The translations under genes and the position numbers were made by a program. 11,696 bases of DNA from an uncultured Oscillospiraceae bacterium (lineage in GTDB: Bacteria; Bacillota_A; Clostridia; Oscillospirales; Oscillospiraceae). Below the pieces are notes generated by a model that worked only from the letters and a program-made list of their open reading frames with translations, searched no databases and was not told the DNA's origin. The DNA lies in the NCBI GenBank assembly GCA_900757695.1, contig CAAEOU010000258.1, positions 1 through 11,696 of the forward strand, written 5' to 3'. This document shows, piece by piece, positions 1 through 6,291 of the stretch (position 1 is its first letter; each line of letters starts with the position of its first letter).

Positions 1-841
1 CGCCACGTCCGGCGCCGCCGCCAAAGCTTCCGCCGCCGCCGAAGCCACCGCCGAAGCCGCCGGGGCCGCCGCCCCAGCCGCCCCCTCTAGGCCCTCTTGG
101 GCCTCTGGGCGGGCCAAAGCACCAGTTGGGGCCGCCGAAGCACCAGAAGGCAGGACTGCGAAACATGCTGGAAACGATCACGATCACGATGACCAGAAAA
201 ATCAGCATGGCAATCACTTGGAACAGGCCGCCGAAAAAAGAACCTACCGCACTTCCTGCACCGCCGCCGCCAAAGCTTCCGGTGGAACCGGACTGCACCT
301 GCTGGGAATTATAGCTGGAAAGGGAAATGCCGTAGTAGCTTTCGTACCATGAAAAGATGGCGTGTACCGTATCATATACAGCGGCGTCATAATTTCCGGC
401 GTCCAGAGAGTCATAGCAGTTTTCTTCCAGAATGGATTCCAGTGTGCCGGCGGAAAGGTCGTCTTCGATGCCGCTGCCGGAGACAGCCCAGCACTTCTTT
501 TCGGCGGTTACCAGCACAAAGACGGTACCGTTGTTCTTATCTTTGTCGCCAACGCCCCACTGATTGAAGACCTCATAGGCATACTGCTCCGTGTCCAGAT
601 CATTCAGAAAATCCAGTGTCACCACAGCCACCTGACCGCCGCAGGCGTTGGTCAGGGCGATGTTCTGACGATTGATGTATTCTTTTGTCTGGGTGCTGAG
701 ACAACCGGCATCATCCACATAGTATACGCCGCCGGTGGGGGCCGACACCACATCGGAATCTGCATAGGCGGGGAGCGCCAGCAGCGAGATCAGCAGTGTC
801 AGTACCAGACTGAGGCTGAATAGTTTTGTCAGGCGTTTCAT
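1..841 (-). CDS. TPM-domain (YgcG-type) membrane protein, partial at left edge
   Basis: The frame is open from the ATG at 841 to the window edge (280 codons), so the C-terminus is missing. Residues 1-27 look like a Sec signal peptide (KR start, Leu-rich core, cleavage after AYA). Residues ~38-165 match the TPM domain (TLP18.3/Psb32/MOLO-1 family); the signature WGVGDKDKNNG is at 95-105 and is followed by a hydrophobic strand (TVFVLV) and a GSGIED turn. A transmembrane helix lies at ~206-226. The tail is rich in Gly, Pro, Arg and Phe (GGPGGFGGGFGGGG), typical of YgcG-like proteins. The TPM domain would face outside the membrane. The family's biochemical role is not settled; phosphatase and photosystem-repair roles are known for plant relatives. 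The start overlaps the lemA-like stop as ATGA, which suggests translational coupling. The family is confident; the function is not known. Confidence 0.88.
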   Translation of the reverse strand, partial: MKRLTKLFSLSLVLTLLISLLALPAYADSDVVSAPTGGVYYVDDAGCLSTQTKEYINRQNIALTNACGGQVAVVTLDFLNDLDTEQYAYEVFNQWGVGDKDKNNGTVFVLVTAEKKCWAVSGSGIEDDLSAGTLESILEENCYDSLDAGNYDAAVYDTVHAIFSWYESYYGISLSSYNSQQVQSGSTGSFGGGGAGSAVGSFFGGLFQVIAMLIFLVIVIVIVSSMFRSPAFWCFGGPNWCFGPPRGPRGPRGGGWGGGPGGFGGGFGGGGSFGGGAGRG

Positions 842-1386
842 TGATATTCCTCCAGCAGGGAGATCCCGGTAAGACGGCCCAGGGGGCCGGCGGGAATGCC
901 TGCCATAATGTCATTGTTGAAGCTGCGGACTTCGCTGTTGTAAGAAGCGGCCAGCTTATCAATGCGCATCTCATAGGATGCGATGTCTGCAGTAAGCTCC
1001 TTGCGATAGCCCTCATCTTCCTCGGAAAGCGAGGCACTTGCTAGCGCATCGCTGAGGCCGGTCACTGCGGCGCTCAATGCGGCGTTTGCATTGTATTTTT
1101 CGCCGGCATCCGAAGCATTTTCCAGAGCGGAGCAGGCGGCTTCCACTTCACGGATCTGGGTGTCTGCGCCGTAGCCGTCTGCGATTTTGCAGAGGTTCCG
1201 AGCGTATTCTACCCGCAGCTTCAGATTGGTGGCAATGCCGTAGCCACTGGCATCGGTGCCCTCGTAAAAGGCCTCCTGCGTCTGACTGCGCAGATGTGAG
1301 AGACTGCGGTGGGTACCGAACAGTGTTCCGGCAAGAAAGACCAGTGCCAAAACAGCAATTGCCGTGGACTTCTTTTTCAGGATCAT
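838..1386 (-). CDS. LemA family protein (divergent)
   Basis: This is a 182-residue protein with a short basic N-terminus and one membrane anchor at ~9-25 (AIAVLALVFLAGTLFG), followed by a helical, coiled-coil-like body. The C-terminal segment SYNSEVRSFNNDI followed by PAGPLGRL matches the LemA-family ending (YNxxVxxFNxxI, then a Pro/Gly turn). The N-terminal half departs from classical LemA: the usual VQLKRRxDLIPNL segment is replaced by GIATNLKLRVEYARNL. Length fits the family (about 180-190 aa). The ATG at 1386 directly abuts the TAA of the telA-like gene, and the TGA overlaps the TPM gene start. LemA and TPM proteins are often neighbours in bacteria; no enzymatic activity is established for LemA. 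Confidence 0.8.
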   Translation of the reverse strand: MILKKKSTAIAVLALVFLAGTLFGTHRSLSHLRSQTQEAFYEGTDASGYGIATNLKLRVEYARNLCKIADGYGADTQIREVEAACSALENASDAGEKYNANAALSAAVTGLSDALASASLSEEDEGYRKELTADIASYEMRIDKLAASYNSEVRSFNNDIMAGIPAGPLGRLTGISLLEEYQ

Positions 1387-2523
1387 TTACTTTCTCACTT
1401 CCAAAAGTTTCTGACGAAGCTCGCCTTCGATGCGCTGGAGCTCAACCTCAGCCTCCTGACGCTTCTGGCGGCCCTCGGTCTGAATGGCCATGACCTCATC
1501 CAGGGTGGAGATCAGGCTCTGGTTGGTGTGCTGAAGGGTCTCGATGTCTACAATGCCGCGCTCGGACTCCTTGGCGGTCTCTACGGTGGCAACCTTCAGC
1601 ATGTCGGCGTTCTTCTTCAGCAGCTCATTGGTCATATCCGATACGGCCCGCTGGGCTTCCATGGCCTGCTTGGAATGGGAGATTCCCAGCGCAAGCACCA
1701 TCTGGCTCTTCCAGAGGGGGATGGTATTGACCAGCGAGGTCTGGATCTTCTCGGTCATCAGGGTGTCGTTGTTCTGGATCATGCGGATCTGGGGGCCCAT
1801 CTGAATGGAAATCTGGCGGGTCAGCTTCAGATCATAGAGCTTTTTCTCGAAGCGGTCGCAGAGAGCGGCGTAGTCGTTGGCGGCCTGAGCATCCTCCGGC
1901 AGTCCGGATGCCTGGGCCTTTGCATAGAGCTCCTGCAGGGTAGTGGCACGCTCGTCGGCCAGCTTCTTTTCACCGGCAAGGATATACATGGACAGCTGCT
2001 TGAAGTATTCCAGATTCTTTTCATACATCTGATCCAGCAGCGCCACGTCCTTCATGAGCACCACCTGATGTTGCTCCAGCTGTTCGGCGATCTTATCCAC
2101 GTTGGTCTCGGCCTTGTCGTATTTGATCTTCATGTTCTGAAGATTGTTGGAGGCCTTTTTGAACATGCCAAGGAAGCCCTTTTTCTCTTCCTCTTCAGCG
2201 GAGAAGCCCTTGAGCTGTGCCACCAGATCGGAGACCATATCCCCCAGCTCGCCCATGTCCTTGGTACGGACGGCGTTCAGGGTGGATTCGGAGAAGTTGG
2301 CAATGTTTTTCTGCGCTGCGGCGCCGTACTGGAGCACCACACCGGAGTTGGAAAGGTCGATCTTTTCCGCAAAGTCCAGTACAGCCTTCTGCTCCGCCGG
2401 AGAGAGGCTGGAAAGATCCGGGCCGGCTTTCGGGGCAGGAGCCGCTTCCTTCGGGGAGACTTCTACAGCGGGGGTATCGGTGAGATCGGGGGTCAGGGTG
2501 AGTTCGGGAATTTTTTCGTCCAT
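1387..2523 (-). CDS. telA: TelA/toxic anion resistance family protein
   Basis: This is a 378-residue soluble protein, largely helical and coiled-coil. An acidic, Pro/Ala-rich N-terminal ~45 residues is followed by the TelA family core. Typical segments are GVVLQYGAAAQ, then FSESTLNAVRTKDMGELG, and in the C-terminal half NTIPLWKSQMVLALG and VETAKESERG. The family is named for plasmid tellurite resistance, but chromosomal copies are common and paired with XpaC; a general envelope-stress role is inferred, not shown. The start at 2523 is chosen because AAAGGAG (2533-2539 on the complement) sits 9 nt upstream. An in-frame TTG at 2568 would overlap the xpaC stop and lacks a comparable site. The gene lies 41 nt after xpaC and its TAA touches the lemA ATG. 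Confidence 0.9.
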   Translation of the reverse strand: MDEKIPELTLTPDLTDTPAVEVSPKEAAPAPKAGPDLSSLSPAEQKAVLDFAEKIDLSNSGVVLQYGAAAQKNIANFSESTLNAVRTKDMGELGDMVSDLVAQLKGFSAEEEEKKGFLGMFKKASNNLQNMKIKYDKAETNVDKIAEQLEQHQVVLMKDVALLDQMYEKNLEYFKQLSMYILAGEKKLADERATTLQELYAKAQASGLPEDAQAANDYAALCDRFEKKLYDLKLTRQISIQMGPQIRMIQNNDTLMTEKIQTSLVNTIPLWKSQMVLALGISHSKQAMEAQRAVSDMTNELLKKNADMLKVATVETAKESERGIVDIETLQHTNQSLISTLDEVMAIQTEGRQKRQEAEVELQRIEGELRQKLLEVRK

Positions 2524-2532
2524 GTTAATTCG

Positions 2533-2539
2533 CTCCTTT
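2533..2539 (-). promoter_or_regulatory. Ribosome binding site fixing the telA start
   Basis: AAAGGAG on the minus strand is followed by a 9-nt spacer to the ATG at 2523. It decides the start against the upstream in-frame TTG at 2568. Confidence 0.8.
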
Positions 2540-2564
2540 ATTTCAATGAAAATGGTTGGTTGGA

Positions 2565-3218
2565 TCAATCAGCTGAAAGCCCGCTGTCGGGGCCGGTACC
2601 GTCCATCAGTCCTTCCGATGCCATGATCTTCTGCATCACAGCGATGTCTGCGGAGATGTCCATGGCATCTGCCTCATACAGATGATCCAGCTGAGCCTGA
2701 AAGGCGGATTCTACCGTTTGCAGCATATTGCGGATCTTCTCCATGGAGGAGGTGATGTTTTCGCCGTGCAGCTGCTGCTTTTCCAGCTCCAGATACCGCC
2801 GAAGCAGGGTGACCGTGGTGGGAAGGTAATAGCTTAAAAACTTTTTGGTGCGGCCAAGACGCTGGGGATCCGTTTCCAGTGCGGAAAGAATCTTGCCGCA
2901 GAGTTCATCCAGCCGGACGGCGGAGGCCGTTACCTGCGGATCGGCAGCCTGCGTGCCCAACCGGCGCAGGGTATCCTGCTGGGCCCGGGCGGAAAGGATC
3001 AGCTGATCTACCTGCGGGTCACCGGAATCCGGCGGCGCCTCTACCTGCTCTACCGTGTCCGGGCAGAAGTGCCGGGCGATGAAAAAGCCCGCAACGGCAA
3101 GGGCAAGATACAATAAATAATGCCACAGCCGGTACATGGGGAGAAACAAACTGGCGAGTCCCCAGATAATCGCTGAAACGTAAATAGGAATTACAGAATG
3201 ATGCACAATGTTTTTCAA
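2565..3218 (-). CDS. xpaC: XpaC-like membrane protein (5-bromo-4-chloroindolyl phosphate hydrolysis family)
   Basis: This is a 217-residue protein with two predicted transmembrane helices near the N-terminus (~9-27 and ~31-50, short turn between), then a cytoplasmic helical region. That region has a conserved-looking segment LSYYLPTTVTLLRRYLELEKQ, the hallmark block of the XpaC/halogen-hydrolase-named family. The family name comes from a Bacillus X-phosphate hydrolysis phenotype; a real catalytic activity is doubtful. The start is TTG (3218-3216), supported by AAGGTG 7 nt upstream and by a strong promoter just beyond it. It is the first gene of the leftward operon, ahead of telA, the usual XpaC-TelA pairing. 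Family assignment is good; function is unknown. Confidence 0.85.
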   Translation of the reverse strand: MKNIVHHSVIPIYVSAIIWGLASLFLPMYRLWHYLLYLALAVAGFFIARHFCPDTVEQVEAPPDSGDPQVDQLILSARAQQDTLRRLGTQAADPQVTASAVRLDELCGKILSALETDPQRLGRTKKFLSYYLPTTVTLLRRYLELEKQQLHGENITSSMEKIRNMLQTVESAFQAQLDHLYEADAMDISADIAVMQKIMASEGLMDGTGPDSGLSAD

Positions 3219-3241
3219 TTTAATTCACCTTCAATGGGTTC

Positions 3242-3270
3242 ATTGTACCGCATTCCGCATTCTATGTCAA
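3242..3270 (-). promoter_or_regulatory. Sigma-A promoter of the xpaC-telA-lemA-TPM operon
   Basis: On the minus strand, TTGACA (3270-3265), a 17-nt spacer and TACAAT (3247-3242). This is one mismatch from full consensus and lies about 24 nt before the xpaC TTG start, leaving a short leader with the ribosome binding site. Confidence 0.88.
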
Positions 3271-3286
3271 GAAGTAACGGGGATAG

Positions 3287-3315
3287 TTGACACGTTTTCG
3301 ATTTCATATTATACT
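3287..3315 (+). promoter_or_regulatory. Sigma-A promoter of ilvA-rpe
   Basis: TTGACA (3287-3292), a 17-nt spacer and TATACT (3310-3315). Transcription would start near 3322, giving a leader of about 67 nt before ilvA. The leader is too short for a T-box, and no T-box motif is seen. Confidence 0.9.
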
Positions 3316-3388
3316 GGTACTAATGTTCCGTACAGCGTGGGAAATCACATGCGGCGGAATGAATCTGGTTCTAAAGAAGGTAAAATTT

Positions 3389-4609
3389 ATGATGACGCTT
3401 ACTGAGTTCCGTGAGGCAAGAGATTTGCTTTCGGGGATTCTTTCCAACACAAGTTTGATCCACAGCCCCTACTATTCCAAACGCACCGGGGGCGAGGTAT
3501 ATATTAAGCCGGAGAATATGCAGGTAACGGGAGCCTATAAGGTACGCGGCGCCTGCTATAAGGTGTCTACGCTGACCGAGGAGGAAAAGGCCAAGGGACT
3601 TGTCACGGCTTCTGCGGGCAACCATGCTCAGGGCGTGGCTTTTGCGGCTCAGCGGGCCGGAATCGAGGCCACCATTGTGATGCCAACCACCACGCCGCTG
3701 GTGAAGGTAAACAACACCAAGGACTATGGCGCCCATGTGGTATTGGAGGGCAGCTGCTTTGATGAGTCTGCCGCTGTGGCGCTGAAGCTCAGCGAGGAAA
3801 AGGGCCTTACATATATTCATCCCTTTAATGATCTGACCGTGGCCACCGGCCAGGGCACCATTGCCTATGAGATCTTCAAGGATCTGCCGGATGTGGACAT
3901 TATTCTGATGCCCATTGGCGGCGGCGGACTTGCCTCCGGTGTCAGCACTCTTACAAAGCTGCTCAACCCCAATGTAAAGGTCATCGGCGTAGAGCCGGTG
4001 GGCGCTGCATCCATGAAGGCGGCGCTGGAGGCAGGTCACCCGGTGACGCTGCCTACCGTTTCTACCATTGCAGACGGTGTGGCAGTAAAGACCGTAGGCG
4101 ATAAGGTGTTCCCCTATGTGAAGGAAAATGTGGATGAGATCATCACCATTGAAGATGACGAGCTGGTGGATGCATTCCTGGACATGATGGAAAAGCACAA
4201 GATGATTGTGGAGAACTCCGGACTTTTGACCATTGCGGCGCTGAACCATATCGACTGCAAGGGAAAGTGCGTGGTGCCAATCCTCAGCGGCGGCAACATG
4301 GATGTGATCACCATGAGCAGTCTCGTCCAGCACGGCCTGATCCGCCGGGGAAGAGTGTTTACCTTCTCGGTGCTGCTGCCGGATCAGCCCGGCGAGCTTG
4401 TAAAGGTGGCAAAGATTGTGTCGGAACAGCAGGGCAATATTATCAAGCTGGAGCATAATCAGTTTGTATCCATCAACCGCCAGGCAGAGGTGGAGCTTCA
4501 GGTCACGCTGGAGGCATTTGGACATAACCATAAGGCGGCCATTGTGAAGGCAATGGAGGACGCAGGATATAAAGTGCAGCTGATTTCTACCACCGGCGTA
4601 CAGCTTTAA
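3389..4609 (+). CDS. ilvA: Threonine ammonia-lyase (threonine dehydratase), PLP fold plus ACT domain
   Basis: Converts L-threonine to 2-oxobutanoate and ammonia, the entry to isoleucine synthesis or threonine breakdown. It has 406 residues from the ATG at 3389; earlier in-frame starts lie inside or before the promoter, and AGAAGG is 8 nt upstream. PLP fold features: Schiff-base lysine K51 in TGAYKVRGA, SAGNHAQG at 75-82 and the phosphate-binding glycine loop GGGGLASG at 177-184. A single C-terminal ACT-type domain (~322-404, starting FTFSVLLPDQPGEL) indicates the medium-length form, shorter than enterobacterial IlvA with its two regulatory lobes. Whether it is biosynthetic (Ile-inhibited) or catabolic (TdcB-like) cannot be told from sequence. 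rpe follows after 21 nt with its own ribosome binding site, so the two are probably co-transcribed. Confidence 0.93.
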   Translation: MMTLTEFREARDLLSGILSNTSLIHSPYYSKRTGGEVYIKPENMQVTGAYKVRGACYKVSTLTEEEKAKGLVTASAGNHAQGVAFAAQRAGIEATIVMPTTTPLVKVNNTKDYGAHVVLEGSCFDESAAVALKLSEEKGLTYIHPFNDLTVATGQGTIAYEIFKDLPDVDIILMPIGGGGLASGVSTLTKLLNPNVKVIGVEPVGAASMKAALEAGHPVTLPTVSTIADGVAVKTVGDKVFPYVKENVDEIITIEDDELVDAFLDMMEKHKMIVENSGLLTIAALNHIDCKGKCVVPILSGGNMDVITMSSLVQHGLIRRGRVFTFSVLLPDQPGELVKVAKIVSEQQGNIIKLEHNQFVSINRQAEVELQVTLEAFGHNHKAAIVKAMEDAGYKVQLISTTGVQL

Positions 4610-4630
4610 GCGGAAAAGGGAGGAAATGAA

Positions 4631-5287
4631 ATGATTAAGGTTGCACCTTCGATCCTGTCTGCGGATTTTGTGAATCTGGAGCGGGACATTCGGAAACTTA
4701 AGGAATGCGGCGCAGACTATGTACATGTCGATGTCATGGATGGACTGTTTGTTCCCAATATCTCCATTGGCATTCCGGTGGTATCGGCCATTCGGAAGAT
4801 CACCGATCTTCCGCTGGATGTTCATTTGATGATCCAGCAGCCGATCCGCTATGTAGAGCAGTTCTGTGATGCCGGGGCGGATATTCTCACCATTCACGCA
4901 GAGGCAGATACGGTAGAGAACAACCAGAAGGCCCTGCGCATGATCCGGGAAAAAGGCGTGCGGGCTGCGGTCTCCATTAAGCCCGGCACACCGATCAGCG
5001 CATTGGAGCCCTATATGGAACTGATGGATATGATCCTTGTGATGACGGTGGAACCCGGCTTCGGGGGCCAGAAGTTCATGGAAGATATGATGGAAAAGGT
5101 TCGTGCGCTCCGGAAGCTGATGGATGTTCGGATGTCCGGCGTGGAGCTGGAGGTCGACGGCGGCGTGAATCTGGACACCGGAAAGATCTGTGTGGATGCC
5201 GGCGCAAATGTACTGGTGGCGGGCAGCGCCCTGTTTAAGGCGCCGGATACGGCTGCCTTCATTGACGGACTGCATAAGCTTGTATAA
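4631..5287 (+). CDS. rpe: Ribulose-phosphate 3-epimerase
   Basis: Interconverts D-ribulose 5-phosphate and D-xylulose 5-phosphate in the pentose phosphate pathway; a cytosolic TIM-barrel enzyme. The 218 residues match the usual family length. Family motifs are VHVDVMDGLFVPN (31-43), DVHLMI (63-68), MTVEPGFGGQKF (138-149) and EVDGGV (174-179). The four metal/catalytic residues are present: H32, D34, H65 and D176. GGGAGG lies 7 nt before the ATG. It is the second gene of the ilvA unit. It is often found beside rsgA/prpC/prkC in Firmicutes, but not here. No strong terminator follows: only a 6-bp stem with a long loop (5274-5279/5302-5307) and five T, so some read-through into the lipoprotein gene is possible. 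Confidence 0.96.
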   Translation: MIKVAPSILSADFVNLERDIRKLKECGADYVHVDVMDGLFVPNISIGIPVVSAIRKITDLPLDVHLMIQQPIRYVEQFCDAGADILTIHAEADTVENNQKALRMIREKGVRAAVSIKPGTPISALEPYMELMDMILVMTVEPGFGGQKFMEDMMEKVRALRKLMDVRMSGVELEVDGGVNLDTGKICVDAGANVLVAGSALFKAPDTAAFIDGLHKLV

Positions 5288-5363
5288 ATGTTTTAAGATT
5301 TGCTTATTTTTGGAATACTTTTGGCGCTTTCTGAAGTTTCCTCTGTTCAAAGATGGCATTTTG

Positions 5364-5372
5364 TGCTATAAT
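5364..5372 (+). promoter_or_regulatory. Extended -10 promoter of the lipoprotein gene
   Basis: TGC followed by TATAAT (5367-5372) is a perfect extended -10 element. The -35 position (TGTTCA, 5344-5349, 17-nt spacer) is weak, as is common for extended -10 promoters. The predicted start near 5379 leaves ~38 nt of leader containing AAAGGAG. Confidence 0.78.
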
Positions 5373-5416
5373 CAGCAGATAAGCAGAGAAGGCAATACAG
5401 AAAGGAGCGGTTTTAT

Positions 5417-6061
5417 ATGACCCGTAAACATATGGTCCCTGTGTGCGCTGCGGTATTGGCCGCACTGCTTCTGGCTGGCTGCGGTATCAGCAGTGAGTCC
5501 GCTGTGGATAATTCTACACCGGAAGGTCTTCAGACCTTTGGTGTTATGCTGGATCCCTCTGCGCAGCCCTCCATGTCGCAGGAGGTAAACCCTGCGGCCA
5601 CCAACAGTGACGGAACAACGATCGGACAGCCGGGGCAGAGTGACGAAGGCGAAAGCGGCACGCCGTCCCCCACGGCTTCTGCGGGTGCCACAGGGAATGG
5701 CGGAGGCGGCGCCAATACGCCCAAGCCAACCGGCACAGGCGGTACATCGACCACGGCCCAGCCATCGGCCCAGCCGTCGGCAAGTGCCAGCCCTACCATT
5801 GCGCCTCCATCTCCGGCTTCTACAGCAACCTATGACGATGTATCCCGCTTTGTGGGAAGCTCTCTGTCATCGCTGGTGGAAGCGGAGGGCTATCCGGTGA
5901 GATCGGACTATGAATATGTGGACGAAGAGGATCCCAGTCAGGGAGAAATCGGTACCCTCTATTTTGCGGATGGCTTTACCGTGACAACCCGCCGGGATGA
6001 CAGTGGTGAGACCATCACGGCCATTACCGGAAGCGGCCCCTCTGAGGTCACGGCGGACTGA
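5417..6061 (+). CDS. Lipoprotein with long Ser/Thr/Pro/Gly linker and small C-terminal domain
   Basis: This is a 214-residue protein. A type II signal peptide ends in the lipobox LLAGC with Cys22 as lipidation site, so the protein should be tethered to the outer face of the membrane. Residues ~45-137 are low complexity (Ser, Thr, Pro, Gly, Ala, Gln), including AQPSAQPSASASP, and look like a flexible cell-wall-spanning linker. The C-terminal ~77 residues (138-214) look folded. They contain VGSSLSSLVEAEGYPV and GTLYFADGFTVTTRRD, a helix-then-strands pattern reminiscent of small BamE/SmpA-like lipoprotein domains, though this comparison is by eye. AAAGGAG lies ~10 nt before the ATG. The gene has its own promoter and terminator, so it is probably monocistronic. 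Function is unknown. Confidence 0.85.
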   Translation: MTRKHMVPVCAAVLAALLLAGCGISSESAVDNSTPEGLQTFGVMLDPSAQPSMSQEVNPAATNSDGTTIGQPGQSDEGESGTPSPTASAGATGNGGGGANTPKPTGTGGTSTTAQPSAQPSASASPTIAPPSPASTATYDDVSRFVGSSLSSLVEAEGYPVRSDYEYVDEEDPSQGEIGTLYFADGFTVTTRRDDSGETITAITGSGPSEVTAD

Positions 6062-6083
6062 TGCGCCTTCGTACATGAACGGG

Positions 6084-6117
6084 AAGTCCCTGCTGCTGCG
6101 GCAGCGGGGACTTTTTT
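6084..6117 (+). terminator. Intrinsic terminator after the lipoprotein gene
   Basis: A 13-bp stem (6084-6096 with 6101-6113, one T-G wobble) has a TGCG tetraloop and is followed by a run of six T (6112-6117). It lies 22 nt after the lipoprotein stop. Confidence 0.93.
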
Positions 6118-6201
6118 GAAATGTTTCAGAAGGCAGGCCCAAAACGGTGGGAATGGGGTACATTTGGGAGGAAAAGCGACCAATCAAACCCCAATAAAAT
6201 C

Positions 6202-6230
6202 TTGCTATTCCCGGGGAAAGGCGGTATACT
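6202..6230 (+). promoter_or_regulatory. Promoter of the GGP-tract beta-helix gene
   Basis: TTGCTA (6202-6207), a 17-nt spacer and TATACT (6225-6230). The predicted start is near 6237, which gives a ~55-nt 5' UTR that begins almost directly with a hairpin. Confidence 0.82.
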
Positions 6231-6241
6231 ATTAACCAGTT

Positions 6242-6261
6242 AGAAAGCAAAACAGCTTTCT
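6242..6261 (+). promoter_or_regulatory. 5' UTR hairpin of the GGP-tract gene
   Basis: Perfect 7-bp inverted repeat AGAAAGC (6242-6248) / GCTTTCT (6255-6261) with a 6-nt A-rich loop. It lies ~5 nt after the predicted transcription start. Such 5'-terminal hairpins often stabilise mRNA; that role is inferred here. Confidence 0.6.
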
Positions 6262-6291
6262 CAGAATCTGAACATAAAAGGAGAATCCCAC

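Noticed and set aside
362..823. 153-codon plus-strand frame over the TPM gene
   Set aside because: Opposite a gene with signal peptide, TPM signature, membrane helix and operon coupling; no own expression signals.
1309..2685. 458-codon plus-strand frame opposite telA
   Set aside because: Mirror register of telA and spans three annotated minus-strand genes; Leu/His/Gly-rich shadow composition.
3287..3388. Upstream-extended start of ilvA
   Set aside because: The extended frame begins inside the -35 box of its own promoter, so it cannot be on the mRNA; AGAAGG supports the ATG at 3389.
5274..5311. Terminator after rpe
   Set aside because: Only a 6-bp A/T-rich stem (ATAAGC/GCTTAT) with a 22-nt loop before five T; too weak to list as a terminator.
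3371..5359. 662-codon open frame opposite ilvA and rpe
   Set aside because: It lies in exact mirror register to both genes (all starts share one phase), where stops need TTA, CTA or TCA sense codons, which these genes avoid. The protein is compositionally odd (His, Gln, Cys, Arg) with no motif.
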